Assembly: GCF_000503055.1 (NCBI RefSeq)
Contig: NZ_AYVY01000001.1
Location: forward strand, 581,276-645,275
Direction of reading: 5' to 3'
DNA: 64,000 nt
From: Mesorhizobium sp. LSHC420B00
Lineage (GTDB): Bacteria > Pseudomonadota > Alphaproteobacteria > Rhizobiales > Rhizobiaceae
Translations under genes and position numbers: made by a program
Notes under the pieces: model-generated
Seen by the model: only the letters and a program-made list of their open reading frames with translations
What the model was told of the DNA's origin: nothing
Databases searched by the model: none
Shown here: in pieces, positions 34,841 to 42,477 of the stretch
How positions within the stretch are numbered: the stretch's first letter is position 1
Layout of the letters: each line of letters opens with the position of its first letter

Positions 34841-36583
34841 TCATAAGCCGATGCCGCGCTTCTTTCCCAGGCTCCAATCCACGCCCCCCGTATCTGAGCA
34901 CACGACCCCGGTAACTTGATTACCCAATCGCTTTTCGAGCGACGGCGACCAGGGCACCAGCTTGAATTCGAGTCCATTATCGATCATCGCGAGCCGGCCT
35001 GAAGCCAGCAAAAAACGCCGCCGGTAAATCCCAGCCACATGATTGCCGTTGGGAGCCTTCGTGAATGACAGGCCCGTCTCGGCGGCGATGCGGGCACCAA
35101 GCGATTCCACCTCATGATCGTGTAGTGTATCGATCAGATTGCGGGCAAGAATGACGCGCTGTCCCTCGCGCCTGGCCAGATCGCGGCTGACAAGGTGATC
35201 TACCCGATCTTGCAGTGCCTGTCCTACGTCCTTGCCAAAGCCGCCGTCACCGAATTCGGCGGGCTCGCGTGCAACGAGTTGGCGATCGAGCCAAGTCGCG
35301 CCGGAAGCATGGACCTGCTGTTCGATTGAGAGGTCGGAGCGGACGGCGAGCGTGACCCGGCCACCGCCATTTGCACTCGCATCGCGACACAACTCCACGA
35401 CCGAGCCCGGGTCGGAATCTCCCGCCGCATCAGGATCATGGAAGCGAATGTGGTGCGTGCGTCCATCGATGCCATCGACGATGGCATAGGCCGCGCCGCG
35501 CCGTTCGTCATCAAGGCCGCGTTCGAGCAGTCGGCCGATCACGGGCGCATCAATTTTTTCGGCGGCCAGCACGTAGTCGGCTGTCCCCTTTTCTAGCCCA
35601 TGCACGGTGAGACTGCGGTGCATGCGCTTGATGATGTCGCCGCGTTCACCGAGGGCGCGCAAAGTGGCCTCGGCCTCTTCGACCACCATCCATTGGCCGG
35701 GACGGATCTCGTTCGCGAGACCCAGGCGTTCCAGTTGCCGCAGCCGGCCGACTTTGAGCCCCAGGAACTGGTCGGGATGGCGATCAGGGTGTGGCGCGAG
35801 ATCAATGATACCATGACGGTCGGCGTCACGAGCAAGCTGGCGATCGAGCTGCGTCCAGCGCTCAGTGTCGACTTGGTGCTCGATGGCCTGGCGGATGTCG
35901 AGGTCGGTGCGGAGCCCAAGCGTCTGGGTGAGAATGTCGCTCGCCCGATCGCGCATGCCCTGGCGGATGTAGTCGCGCGAGATGACAAGACTCTCGCCAT
36001 CGTCGGCAACGCCGCGAACGAGGATGTGAACGTGCGGATGTTTGGTGTTCCAGTGATCGACGGCTACCCAGTCAAGCCTCGTGCCGAGGTCGCGCTCGAT
36101 GTCGACCATCAGGTCACGAGTGAAGTTCTTGAGCTCGCCGAGCTCCATTGCGTCGTCCGGTGAAACGATGAAACGGAAGTGATGCCGATCGTCCTTGCAG
36201 CGATCGCAGAAGGCGTCATGATCTGCCTCTTTGGTGTCAGGGCCGAACATCCTCGCCTTCTCACCATCCCGTGTAACACCTTCGCGGCGAAGATATTTGA
36301 GATGGGTGGCGAGTGGCGCAGACCCTCTGAACTGCCGCACCACACGGGTCTTGACGACGGCGCCGCGTGAGCGGTCAGAGATGAGGCGACTGGCGCGGAT
36401 GCTCGCTGATCTGCCGCGGCCAAACGTTGAAGCTCGCGGGGAGGTGATCCGACCCTCGCGTGTAAGGTGACCGCCGGCGCGCTGTGTGGCCGCAAGAGCC
36501 TGGAAGATGAAGGGTCGTGCGCGCTGGCCGGCGCGGGAGCGGATACGACCCGGGCGGACGCGAAAGCTATCGTCACGCGTCAT
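34841..36583 (-). CDS. rlxS: Conjugative relaxase (RlxS type, DUF3363)
   Basis: A 580-residue relaxase, apparently complete. HPHVHILVRG near residue 180 is the histidine cluster that holds the metal for nicking, preceded by DWVAVDHWNTKHPHVHI. The second half is the DUF3363 region typical of ICEMlSym RlxS (LERLGLANEIRPGQWMV; GLEKGTADYVLAAE), ending VDWSLGKKRGIGL. It cuts the transferred strand at oriT and pilots it into the recipient. The start at 36583 (MTRDDSF) excludes 38 extra residues of non-matching sequence. Normally traG/virD4 and trb genes follow; here an unrelated convergent chromosomal-type gene follows. Confidence 0.9.
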   Translation of the reverse strand: MTRDDSFRVRPGRIRSRAGQRARPFIFQALAATQRAGGHLTREGRITSPRASTFGRGRSASIRASRLISDRSRGAVVKTRVVRQFRGSAPLATHLKYLRREGVTRDGEKARMFGPDTKEADHDAFCDRCKDDRHHFRFIVSPDDAMELGELKNFTRDLMVDIERDLGTRLDWVAVDHWNTKHPHVHILVRGVADDGESLVISRDYIRQGMRDRASDILTQTLGLRTDLDIRQAIEHQVDTERWTQLDRQLARDADRHGIIDLAPHPDRHPDQFLGLKVGRLRQLERLGLANEIRPGQWMVVEEAEATLRALGERGDIIKRMHRSLTVHGLEKGTADYVLAAEKIDAPVIGRLLERGLDDERRGAAYAIVDGIDGRTHHIRFHDPDAAGDSDPGSVVELCRDASANGGGRVTLAVRSDLSIEQQVHASGATWLDRQLVAREPAEFGDGGFGKDVGQALQDRVDHLVSRDLARREGQRVILARNLIDTLHDHEVESLGARIAAETGLSFTKAPNGNHVAGIYRRRFLLASGRLAMIDNGLEFKLVPWSPSLEKRLGNQVTGVVCSDTGGVDWSLGKKRGIGL

Positions 36584-36710
36584 GCTAGGCGGCCACGAGG
36601 TGCGGTTTCCATTGAAAGACTGAAAAAATGGGAATAGCGCACATCGCTGATTGTGGCAGCACATCGCGAAATGAGTCGAAAATTGTAAGGAAAACAATCG
36701 GCCGATCCGA

Positions 36711-36737
36711 GCCGCACCTCGCGGCCCTTTATCCTGC
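36711..36737 (+). other. Candidate origin of transfer (oriT nic region)
   Basis: In the 244-base gap upstream of rlxS, GCCGC and GCGGC form an inverted repeat with a 5-base loop (36711-36725). Four bases later comes TATCCTGC (36730-36737), the consensus of RP4/IncP-type nic sites (YATCCTG/Y). The inverted-repeat-then-nic layout and position beside a relaxase gene support the call. It rests on motif and context only. Confidence 0.5.
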
Positions 36738-36827
36738 CACTCTCTCTGTCCTCATCTGCGGACAACCCTTCCGCCGCAATTTCCGCGACGGAACAGGCCG
36801 GAATGGAATTGAGGAGGAACGTGGCGA

Positions 36828-37616
36828 TCATCGCGATATGACTAAAGAGGGCTGAGCGAATAGGCCGGAAACAGCGTGGTTCGATTGGAAATCGGTTTCA
36901 CCCGGCCGTGGCTCGATCGCAGTCAGGTCCGCAACAGGATGGCCCATTGGCGACCGCATCGCGGACGAATGAATCGCCGCAAAGATCGTCTCGGCATAAC
37001 CATTGCCATCCGATGCAGCGGCGTTCCGAATGTCATGGGGATGCGCAAAGATCGTTGCACGGAGTGAGCTGGCTCTGCCCCTTCTTTGCCGCGCGCGCCG
37101 CGGACTGAGAACTGCACCATCGAGCAGCGGCGCGAGTTTCCTGACGTAGTCGACCGTCTCGCGTGGCAGCGGCCGGCCGGTTGAGAGATGTTCCCTGTAC
37201 CGACCAGGACCGGCATTGTAAGCGGCAAGAAAGCCGCTGCGCCCGAAGCTGTCGAGCATTTCGCGAAGATATGCTGCACCTGCAAGAATGTTGTCACGCG
37301 GTTGATAGGGATCGTCACCGAGACGGTATTTGATGCGCAGTTCTTCCCAGGTCGCCGGCATGATCTGCATCAAGCCCATTGCGCCCTTGCTTGAAAGCGC
37401 ACGAACATCGCCGACGCTCTCAACATGCATGACGCCGCGCAGCAACCGCTCTGGAATGGCGAAGCGTTTTGACGCTTCCCGGATATGCCGCGACCACGGG
37501 CCTGCCGACAAGATCGTCGACTCGGAGTGCGCCGGCCGTTCACCAGCAGAGGAAGCCGCTGCAACAGTTTCGGGCGCCACGAAGCCGAGCATGACACATG
37601 CGGCAAACGTCGTCAT
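36828..37616 (-). CDS. Lytic transglycosylase (conjugation-associated)
   Basis: A 262-residue exported enzyme that opens peptidoglycan for the conjugation channel. An N-terminal hydrophobic stretch (residues about 1-22) is a signal peptide. The SLT domain has LLRGVMHVESVGDVRALSSK with the catalytic glutamate, then GAMGLMQIMPATWEEL and AAYNAGPGRYREH. The last 90 residues are low-complexity and not conserved. In ICEMlSym-type elements an equivalent gene stands just upstream of rlxS, as here. Confidence 0.85.
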   Translation of the reverse strand: MTTFAACVMLGFVAPETVAAASSAGERPAHSESTILSAGPWSRHIREASKRFAIPERLLRGVMHVESVGDVRALSSKGAMGLMQIMPATWEELRIKYRLGDDPYQPRDNILAGAAYLREMLDSFGRSGFLAAYNAGPGRYREHLSTGRPLPRETVDYVRKLAPLLDGAVLSPRRARQRRGRASSLRATIFAHPHDIRNAAASDGNGYAETIFAAIHSSAMRSPMGHPVADLTAIEPRPGETDFQSNHAVSGLFAQPSLVISR

Positions 37617-37841
37617 GCCTCTGTGGGCTGCATCCCGCAGACGCTTCCGTTAAGGGCAGGGGCTCGCCGATCGAACCGGCTTTGCCAAAACTGTGATGAA
37701 ATCTGCGTCCGGAGCCACAAGCAAGTGTCCGGCCCTCTGTGGGCTGCCTCGCGGGCGGTCGGGTCGAAGGGTTTAACCGGCGCCCAATGGATCAAAAGGA
37801 TTGGCGAGAAAGATTCGTCGAAGGGCTCCAGAAGCATTTGT

Positions 37842-38168
37842 TCAGCCTCGCCCGTCGCGCTTCGATGATCGGTTCCAGTGCATGCTCCAGACGCTGTTCT
37901 CTGCATCGGACCGGAACAGCTTGGCGCGGATCGGCTGCGTAAAGGACGGGTCGTCAATTGAGACGGAGAGGTAATCCCCAGCCTTGTCTCCGGCGCGGTC
38001 CCAAGCCGCACCGACCGCCGTCCCTTCGCAATAGATCAGATGGTCGGGCGCGTTTTCGGTTTTGGATTTCTCGGCAGGCAGAATGGCAATCTTCGCCTCG
38101 ATCGTTAGCGTGGAGAGATTGCCGAAGAAGCCGTCATCGTTGCGCGTGAATGTTCCGATCTGAGTCAT
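37842..38168 (-). CDS. DUF736 protein
   Basis: A 108-residue protein of the DUF736 family (IGTFTRNDDGFFGNLSTLTI; YLSVSIDDPSFTQPIRAKLF). Members are restricted largely to conjugative elements and plasmids, and their role is unknown. A second member of this family lies at 41.4 kb. It sits between traF (46 bases upstream) and the lytic transglycosylase. The 225-base gap downstream (37617-37841) holds no recognisable gene. Confidence 0.82.
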   Translation of the reverse strand: MTQIGTFTRNDDGFFGNLSTLTIEAKIAILPAEKSKTENAPDHLIYCEGTAVGAAWDRAGDKAGDYLSVSIDDPSFTQPIRAKLFRSDAENSVWSMHWNRSSKRDGRG

Positions 38169-38213
38169 TGCAGTGCTCCTTTCATGGGTGTTAGTGCACG
38201 TCGAACCGAGCCG

Positions 38214-38774
38214 TCACGGCTCGCTAGCAAGGGGATCGTTGGTGAATTCCAGCACCGGAGTGGTGGGCTCCGTGGTCCAGACGGGAAGCGCGCGGCCAAC
38301 GATTGATGAGAGCGGGAGCGGGCCGAAATAGCGGCTGTCAAAACTGTCGGCTGCACCCGGGTTCATAAGGAAGACGTCCGCCTCGGCAATGTCGCGGCAG
38401 CCCTGCCAGATGGGCAGGGGTCGACCGCGACTGTCACGCTCGCGCGCATGTCCATACGTCTTGCCGTTGACGATGATCGTTGTGCCTTGGCGACAGACGG
38501 TTGCGCCCCCCAGTGCCAAAATACGCTTCAGGAGCGGCACATTTTTCGGCAGATACCCGCGTCTTGCCATGAAGGCCGCCAATGGCTCGGGCGGCATGAT
38601 GACGGCGATATTGGCAATACCGATTTTGTCGGCCGGCTGGACGCGGTAGAGCCCGACGGGGATGCTCGCCGATGCGTTCCAGATGGACAGCGGCGGATGG
38701 CTAATCCATGCCGGCGCCGCGGCGAGCACTACGCCGCCAACCATCGTGGCGATGATCTTTGTGCGCTTGCTCAT
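38214..38774 (-). CDS. traF: TraF conjugal signal peptidase (S26)
   Basis: A 186-residue membrane-anchored peptidase that matures the pilin TrbC. The N-terminal helix (residues about 5-25) is followed by NASASIPVGLYRV with the catalytic serine and LLKRILALGGATVC with the catalytic lysine. DVFLMNPGAADSFDSRYFGP is the later box E-like segment. Start MSKRTKI overlaps the stop of the DUF2840 remnant (ATGA). The pilin gene trbC itself is not in the window, so this enzyme appears orphaned locally. Confidence 0.85.
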   Translation of the reverse strand: MSKRTKIIATMVGGVVLAAAPAWISHPPLSIWNASASIPVGLYRVQPADKIGIANIAVIMPPEPLAAFMARRGYLPKNVPLLKRILALGGATVCRQGTTIIVNGKTYGHARERDSRGRPLPIWQGCRDIAEADVFLMNPGAADSFDSRYFGPLPLSSIVGRALPVWTTEPTTPVLEFTNDPLASEP

Positions 38775-38878
38775 GACTCGATCCCGGGGCGCAGCAGGCA
38801 AGTTTTACGACGCTTGGCCGTGTATGGACTCGGCTGCTCGCGTGCGGCTATCCGGCTGTGGACATGCCGCCGTTTACG
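38771..38878 (-). pseudogene. DUF2840 gene, C-terminal remnant
   Basis: The last 35 codons read RHVHSRIAAREQPSPYTAKR and further basic residues, a good match to the C-terminus of DUF2840 proteins normally found between parA and traF in this ICE family. The frame stays open upstream to 39304, but that part (for example VLMVKSGRLTPIHSHAGEES) does not look like DUF2840. I therefore read it as a remnant joined to foreign or scrambled sequence; 38879-39218 holds nothing else I recognise. The stop overlaps the traF start, preserving coupling. Confidence 0.5.
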
Positions 38879-39218
38879 CAGCGACATGAAGATCAGGGTT
38901 TGCTGCTGTTTCGCCGCTACCAGGCGGCGCGGTTGCAATCTCCTGGCTTGCGCGTGGATGGTTTGCGACGCAGCCCAGACCAGGATGGCAGCGTTCCAAA
39001 TCGTTGCCATGCCGTGCACACTTGCCGCCTCAACGCAGGTCGATTCTTCGCCCGCATGAGAGTGGATCGGTGTCAGGCGGCCGGATTTCACCATCAAGAC
39101 GAGCTGCCAGGCCACAACGTCCCGCGTGCCGGGTGGAGGGAAGCCGGATGAGGGGACATGAGGCAGCGCAAATTGCTGCTGAACGGTCTCGCGATACGGC
39201 ATTTCGGTGCGCCACAGA

Positions 39219-39509
39219 TCAGGAGCTGCGGTCGCGCCTGCCGACATAGGCGGGCGCGCGGGCTGCATGGGGTTTTGCCGGCGGAACATAGGTCGCGTTG
39301 GCATCGCTGGTGGAGGTGCGTGCGCCCAGGTCTATCCAGGCGTGCAGGTCGTTGATGTCGTAGAGAACGCGCCCGCCGACCTTTCGGTATTTTGGGCCGG
39401 TGCCGTAGGTCCGGTGCTTTTCGAGTGTGCGGGCGCAGAGCCCGACGATGGGTGCTGCCTCCTTCGTGCGCAAATACTTTTGGGGCGCGTCCGCGGGACC
39501 CTTCGACAT
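39219..39509 (-). CDS. rdfS: RdfS-like excisionase / recombination directionality factor
   Basis: A 96-residue protein with a MerR/AlpA-type winged helix: QKYLRTKEAAPIVGLCARTL, then EKHRTYGTGPKYRKVGGRVL and YDINDLHAWI. This is the pattern of RdfS in ICEMlSymR7A, which turns integrase IntS from integration to excision. Start MSKGPADA at 39509 removes 31 unlikely residues. It lies just downstream of the split fseA gene, whose product activates rdfS in the R7A element. The tail carries STSDANATYVPPAKP, usual for the family. Confidence 0.83.
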   Translation of the reverse strand: MSKGPADAPQKYLRTKEAAPIVGLCARTLEKHRTYGTGPKYRKVGGRVLYDINDLHAWIDLGARTSTSDANATYVPPAKPHAARAPAYVGRRDRSS

Positions 39510-39623
39510 CGCTCGATCTCCATTCGGTTCTGCTGTCGTCCTGGCCTGCCGGGACGCGCGAAGTGGACCATGATCGAAATGAGGAAAGGCGAGGGAGGGC
39601 AAAGATGGGGGGGTGCGTTTTTG

Positions 39624-40331
39624 CTACCCCGAAGAAGGACTTCGGCGGCCGGACCTTTCGCTGCGGTTGTGGGGGTAGAAGAGAAGATCGCGATAGCCGC
39701 CGGCGACAAAAAAAGCTGCACGGCGTAAGATAGCTCGGACCTTGTGGCGGAGATGATGATCACGCCAATCTCGCGGCACAATCGGCTCTTGCGAAAACAG
39801 CACCTCCGCGAGCTGACGATAGGTTGCACCCGTGCGTTGACCATCATGTGCGCGTAAATTGAGGATATGCCTGGTCTTGGTCTGTTGCGGCAGCGCGCCG
39901 TAAGATGGACTGGCTGCCCGGCCGTTCAGTGCGCGCCAGAACCGGCGCGCTGCATCGAGCCGCGTCTCGAATGCAGCGTCGAGCGGCAGAAGGATAGCGT
40001 TGAATTCACCGGCGCGGTCGTCAGCGACGAGATGACTTTTCCCAATTAAGGTAGACCAAATAATGTGAAGGCCTTCGTCCTGCGGCCAAACGCTGGCTCC
40101 GCCAAGGCTGGAAGGTTGAACTGTCTGGTGGGATGCAGGTACCCGCATGACCCGGAGCACGCGCGGCGAGGCCTGTTCCGTCCAGATGATATTGTCAGCT
40201 TTCGGAAGTCCGGCAGCGGCAGTTTTGAAATCGCGCGCCCCAACGGGCGGCGAGATCGGGCTGACCGGCAGGTTCTCCAGAACCAGCGGATTGCGATGCA
40301 AGCTGGCTGCACTCTGCCACGAATTCGTCAT
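39624..40331 (-). CDS. fseA: FseA C-terminal part (DUF2285), Msi171-like
   Basis: This open frame encodes the DUF2285 domain of the excision activator FseA: HILNLRAHDGQRTGATYRQL, then LFSQEPIVPRDWRDHHLRHK and FFVAGGYRDLLFYPHN. It probably has no independent start; the ATG at 40331 lies inside the upstream DUF6499 coding region in another frame. The two frames differ by +1, and joining them at TTTC (40227-40230) restores RWGARF-KTAAAGLPKADNIIW. That is the spacing of natural DUF6499-DUF2285 proteins. The functional portion therefore begins at 40226, giving a fused protein of about 264 residues. In ICEMlSymR7A the same pair (msi172/msi171) is fused by programmed +1 frameshifting and activates rdfS. 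Confidence 0.8.
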   Translation of the reverse strand: MTNSWQSAASLHRNPLVLENLPVSPISPPVGARDFKTAAAGLPKADNIIWTEQASPRVLRVMRVPASHQTVQPSSLGGASVWPQDEGLHIIWSTLIGKSHLVADDRAGEFNAILLPLDAAFETRLDAARRFWRALNGRAASPSYGALPQQTKTRHILNLRAHDGQRTGATYRQLAEVLFSQEPIVPRDWRDHHLRHKVRAILRRAAFFVAGGYRDLLFYPHNRSERSGRRSPSSG

Positions 40332-40419
40332 TCCGGATCAGATACTCGGCAGCGAACTCCGTAGCCTGGTAGCTGCACATATGTGCATACGCCGCCGGAT
40401 CGGTCCAATCGCCTTGCAC
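40195..40419 (-). CDS. fseA: FseA N-terminal part (DUF6499), Msi172-like
   Basis: A 74-codon frame starting at GTG with AGGAGCA directly upstream. WTDPAAYAHMCSYQATEFAA then EYLIRNDEFVAEC is the DUF6499 signature, and DLAARWGARF is where the family normally runs into DUF2285. After that the zero frame reads an unrelated tail and stops at 40195. The 39624-40331 frame continues the family sequence in +1. The short product may have no role or may be inactive by design. It lies 128 bases downstream of qseM on the same strand; that gap holds only the ribosome site. Confidence 0.75.
   Translation of the reverse strand: MQGDWTDPAAYAHMCSYQATEFAAEYLIRNDEFVAECSQLASQSAGSGEPAGQPDLAARWGARFQNCRCRTSES
40227..40230 (-). 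other. Candidate +1 ribosomal frameshift site (TTT C)
   Basis: On the coding (minus) strand the N-terminal frame reads GCG CGA TTT CAA AAC. Phe-tRNA (anticodon GAA) on TTT can move one base to TTC, a better pairing, after which AAA ACT GCC continues in the DUF2285 frame. The protein alignment breaks within one or two codons of this point. The zero-frame stop lies 11 codons later, so slippage decides between a 74-residue product and full FseA. Confidence 0.6.
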
Positions 40420-40547
40420 TGCTCCTGTCCTCCCCGCGTACCCGGATGTGAGGCGTCGGCGTCAACATTCAGGGGGATAAGGAAGTTGGATAGTTGGAGA
40501 ATCGGCAAACCATTATGCCGATTCAGCAAGGTGGAGCGCCGGTCGCG

Positions 40548-40826
40548 TCAGTGCGGAGCGCCGCCAGCGAGAAGATATCGGTAGCCGCTGGTCGTCATCC
40601 ATCGCGCGCGAGCAAGATGGGTCTCCCAGGACCGGAACGCTCGTTCCGGCTCCTGCTCCGGGTCTATATGCAAGACGATCCTGGCCACCTCCTGCCAATC
40701 GGCATCTTCCGCTGCCGCATCAAGCAGGCGAATGTAGGTGAGCAGACGCTCCTCGTCATAGCCGGTCAGGACCGGGGCATCCGGCGCAATGTCGGCGACA
40801 TCAGGATCGAGCAGCGGTTTAAGCAT
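40548..40826 (-). CDS. qseM: QseM-like antiactivator (DUF2285)
   Basis: A 92-residue protein: LTGYDEERLLTYIRLLDAAA, then DADWQEVARIVLHIDPEQEP and ARARWMTTSGYRYLLAGGAP. It is a stand-alone DUF2285 domain as in QseM of ICEMlSymR7A, which binds TraR and FseA and so blocks quorum sensing and excision. The gene is divergent from a small HTH gene of the QseC type, with paired operators between, as in R7A. It keeps the element silent in most cells. Targets TraR and TraI are not in this window. Confidence 0.8.
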   Translation of the reverse strand: MLKPLLDPDVADIAPDAPVLTGYDEERLLTYIRLLDAAAEDADWQEVARIVLHIDPEQEPERAFRSWETHLARARWMTTSGYRYLLAGGAPH

Positions 40827-40902
40827 GGTATTTGACCGTTCATATTTCGATCGCGATCTCGAAGGAGCCGTCCTTTAGATCGAGCACCAATCATAGCGAA
40901 TA

Positions 40903-40931
40903 GGAACGATCATTCCTAGAACGATAGTTCC
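40903..40931. promoter_or_regulatory. Paired inverted-repeat operators of the qseM/qseC switch
   Basis: GGAACGATCATTCC (40903-40916) and AGAACGATAGTTCC (40918-40931) are two near-palindromes sharing GAACGAT, with centres 15 bases apart. They lie in the 126-base divergent region, 22 bases before qseC and 77 before qseM. A qseM -10 like TATGAT lies at 40890-40895 on the minus strand, with the repeats over its -35 area. This matches a QseC-type dimer binding two sites. Confidence 0.65.
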
Positions 40932-40952
40932 CTTTCTGGTCCCTAATCCGTC

Positions 40953-41168
40953 ATGAATCTCAAGGAGATCATGGCGGCCAACATGCGTCGTCTGCGCCAT
41001 GACCAGAACGTGACGCAGGAGGAACTGGCCGCCCGCTCTGGACTGAGCATGCGTTACGTGGGATCGATCGAGCGCGCTCGGGTCTCGGCCAGCATCAGTG
41101 TTCTTGGGAGGATCGCCACTGCGCTGAATGTGGAGCCTTGCGAGTTGATCAGAAAATCGGCACCGTGA
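40953..41168 (+). CDS. qseC: QseC-like XRE-family regulator
   Basis: A 71-residue helix-turn-helix protein: VTQEELAARSGLSMRYVGSI is the recognition unit, followed by ASISVLGRIATALNVEPCEL. Such a single-domain protein, divergent from a DUF2285 gene, is the QseC partner in the R7A bistable switch that sets qseM level. No good ribosome site precedes the ATG, and the operators come within 22 bases of it, so it may be translated from a very short leader. The 194 bases downstream hold no gene. Confidence 0.8.
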   Translation: MNLKEIMAANMRRLRHDQNVTQEELAARSGLSMRYVGSIERARVSASISVLGRIATALNVEPCELIRKSAP

Positions 41169-41321
41169 GTTGACGCGGGAAGCACCGCGAATTTTCGATG
41201 ATCGGCGAGGCAACATGCAAGAATGAAGTCTCCAGTCGCGAACACGACCGGTAGTCGCCCCACAGTCCGACGGAGCTCGTTGCGCAGCGACTGCGCTCAA
41301 CTTGTCGGATGAAAGGAGATC

Positions 41322-41350
41322 GGCCCCGCCCTGTTCGTCCGGGCGGAGCC
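41322..41350 (-). terminator. Hairpin downstream of DUF736 gene
   Basis: GGCCCCGCCC and GGGCGGAGCC pair in 9 of 10 positions around a 9-base loop, 12 bases beyond the stop of the minus-strand DUF736 gene. No T tract follows, so termination strength is uncertain. Confidence 0.5.
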
Positions 41351-41362
41351 TTGGTCGGGCCC

Positions 41363-41692
41363 TTACTCGGCGTTGCGGCGCCCGTTGGGGCGGGACCAGA
41401 TGAGGCTGAAGCCTTCGCCTTCCTCATCGTTGAAGAGGTTGGCGTAGATCGGAGCAGTGAAGCTCGGATCGTCCAGCTTCATGCCGAGATAGTCGCGGCC
41501 GTCATTGGAGCGCTTGGACCATGCGGCGCCGATCTCGACCTGCCCGACGAAGACACGGTGGCTGGGGGCGCTGTCGCCAGAGCGGTTGGTCTCGGGCACG
41601 ACCCGGACGTTCTTGGTCTGGAGCGAGAGGGTCACGATTTCGCCGGTGAACTCGTTGTTGCCGGCCCTCTTGAAGGTTCCGATTATCGCCAT
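41363..41692 (-). CDS. DUF736 protein
   Basis: A 109-residue DUF736 protein (MAIIGTFKRAGNNEFTGEIV; YLGMKLDDPSFTAPIYANLF; GFSLIWSRP). It is the better-conserved of the two copies in the element. Start MAIIGTF is the family start; the frame stays open upstream, but those residues are not conserved. Transfer elements of this group nearly always carry one or two copies; the role is unknown. Confidence 0.87.
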   Translation of the reverse strand: MAIIGTFKRAGNNEFTGEIVTLSLQTKNVRVVPETNRSGDSAPSHRVFVGQVEIGAAWSKRSNDGRDYLGMKLDDPSFTAPIYANLFNDEEGEGFSLIWSRPNGRRNAE

Positions 41693-42477
41693 GAGTTTTC
41701 TCCTTGAACTCTGTTTCGAGCCCGCACCGTTGCGGCCTCGATGGCGATCGGCGGGCCGGGGGCGATCGACGCCGCATCGCTTGCGACCGCAGCGCCAGCG
41801 GAGGATGGCAGCCAGGCGACTTTGTTGTTTGGCGAGGAATGACGGCGTAGCCGGCAGGGGAAGAAAGTCGATCGGCGCCATTGCGGCTTAGGCGATCGAG
41901 GCGCAGCCGACCTTCGGCCAGATCAGCCCATTAAAGAGGCCGTTTGGAGCGGCCCACCAGATAGAGACATCAACGGAGAACCTGGCGATACCGTCGCTGG
42001 CGAAATCCCGGCTACGACGATCAGCGGCGTCGATGCTCCTCTGTACAGGCATCGCGAGTCGCAAGCTGTTGTCAGCACCGCGCTTAAGACACGGTTCAAG
42101 TCACGGCTGACGTGCATCGCCGGATATCCGCGATCTTTGGAACGAGACGGCACGCCGTGGTGGATTCGAGCTGTGCGTCGCGCCATGCCGTGTCAGCGAC
42201 AACGCTAACAATGCGACGGCCGGTCAGAAACAAGCATCCTGCCCACGCCGGTTGTTCGGTGAGTTCGCCCAGATCCAGCCCCTGTTCGGTTGAACAGGCG
42301 TCGTTATTCGCAGCTGTGATGCCAGCTGCGACGCAGCTGAAACGTTGACGGCAAGCGTGACGGCGTCGCGCGCCTTTGCTAGGGCGCGGACTTGAGTATC
42401 GCATAAGACGGGCGGCGCCGCGCTGCCCCATCGCGGCCGTATCGTACAATCGAAAAAAGGGTAGGGGCGGGCAGCGC
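41693..42477. other. Gene-poor stretch
   Basis: About 785 bases between the DUF736 start and the DUF2493 stop. Open frames here are short, mutually antisense and resemble no family known to me. A cluster of three CAGCTG-type hexamers lies at about 42310-42345. The stretch may hold the promoter of the DUF736 gene. Confidence 0.4.

Noticed and set aside
41923..42186. An 87-codon minus-strand frame in the gap before the DUF2493 gene
   Set aside because: It has no ribosome site or family resemblance, and overlapping antisense frames are of equal length.
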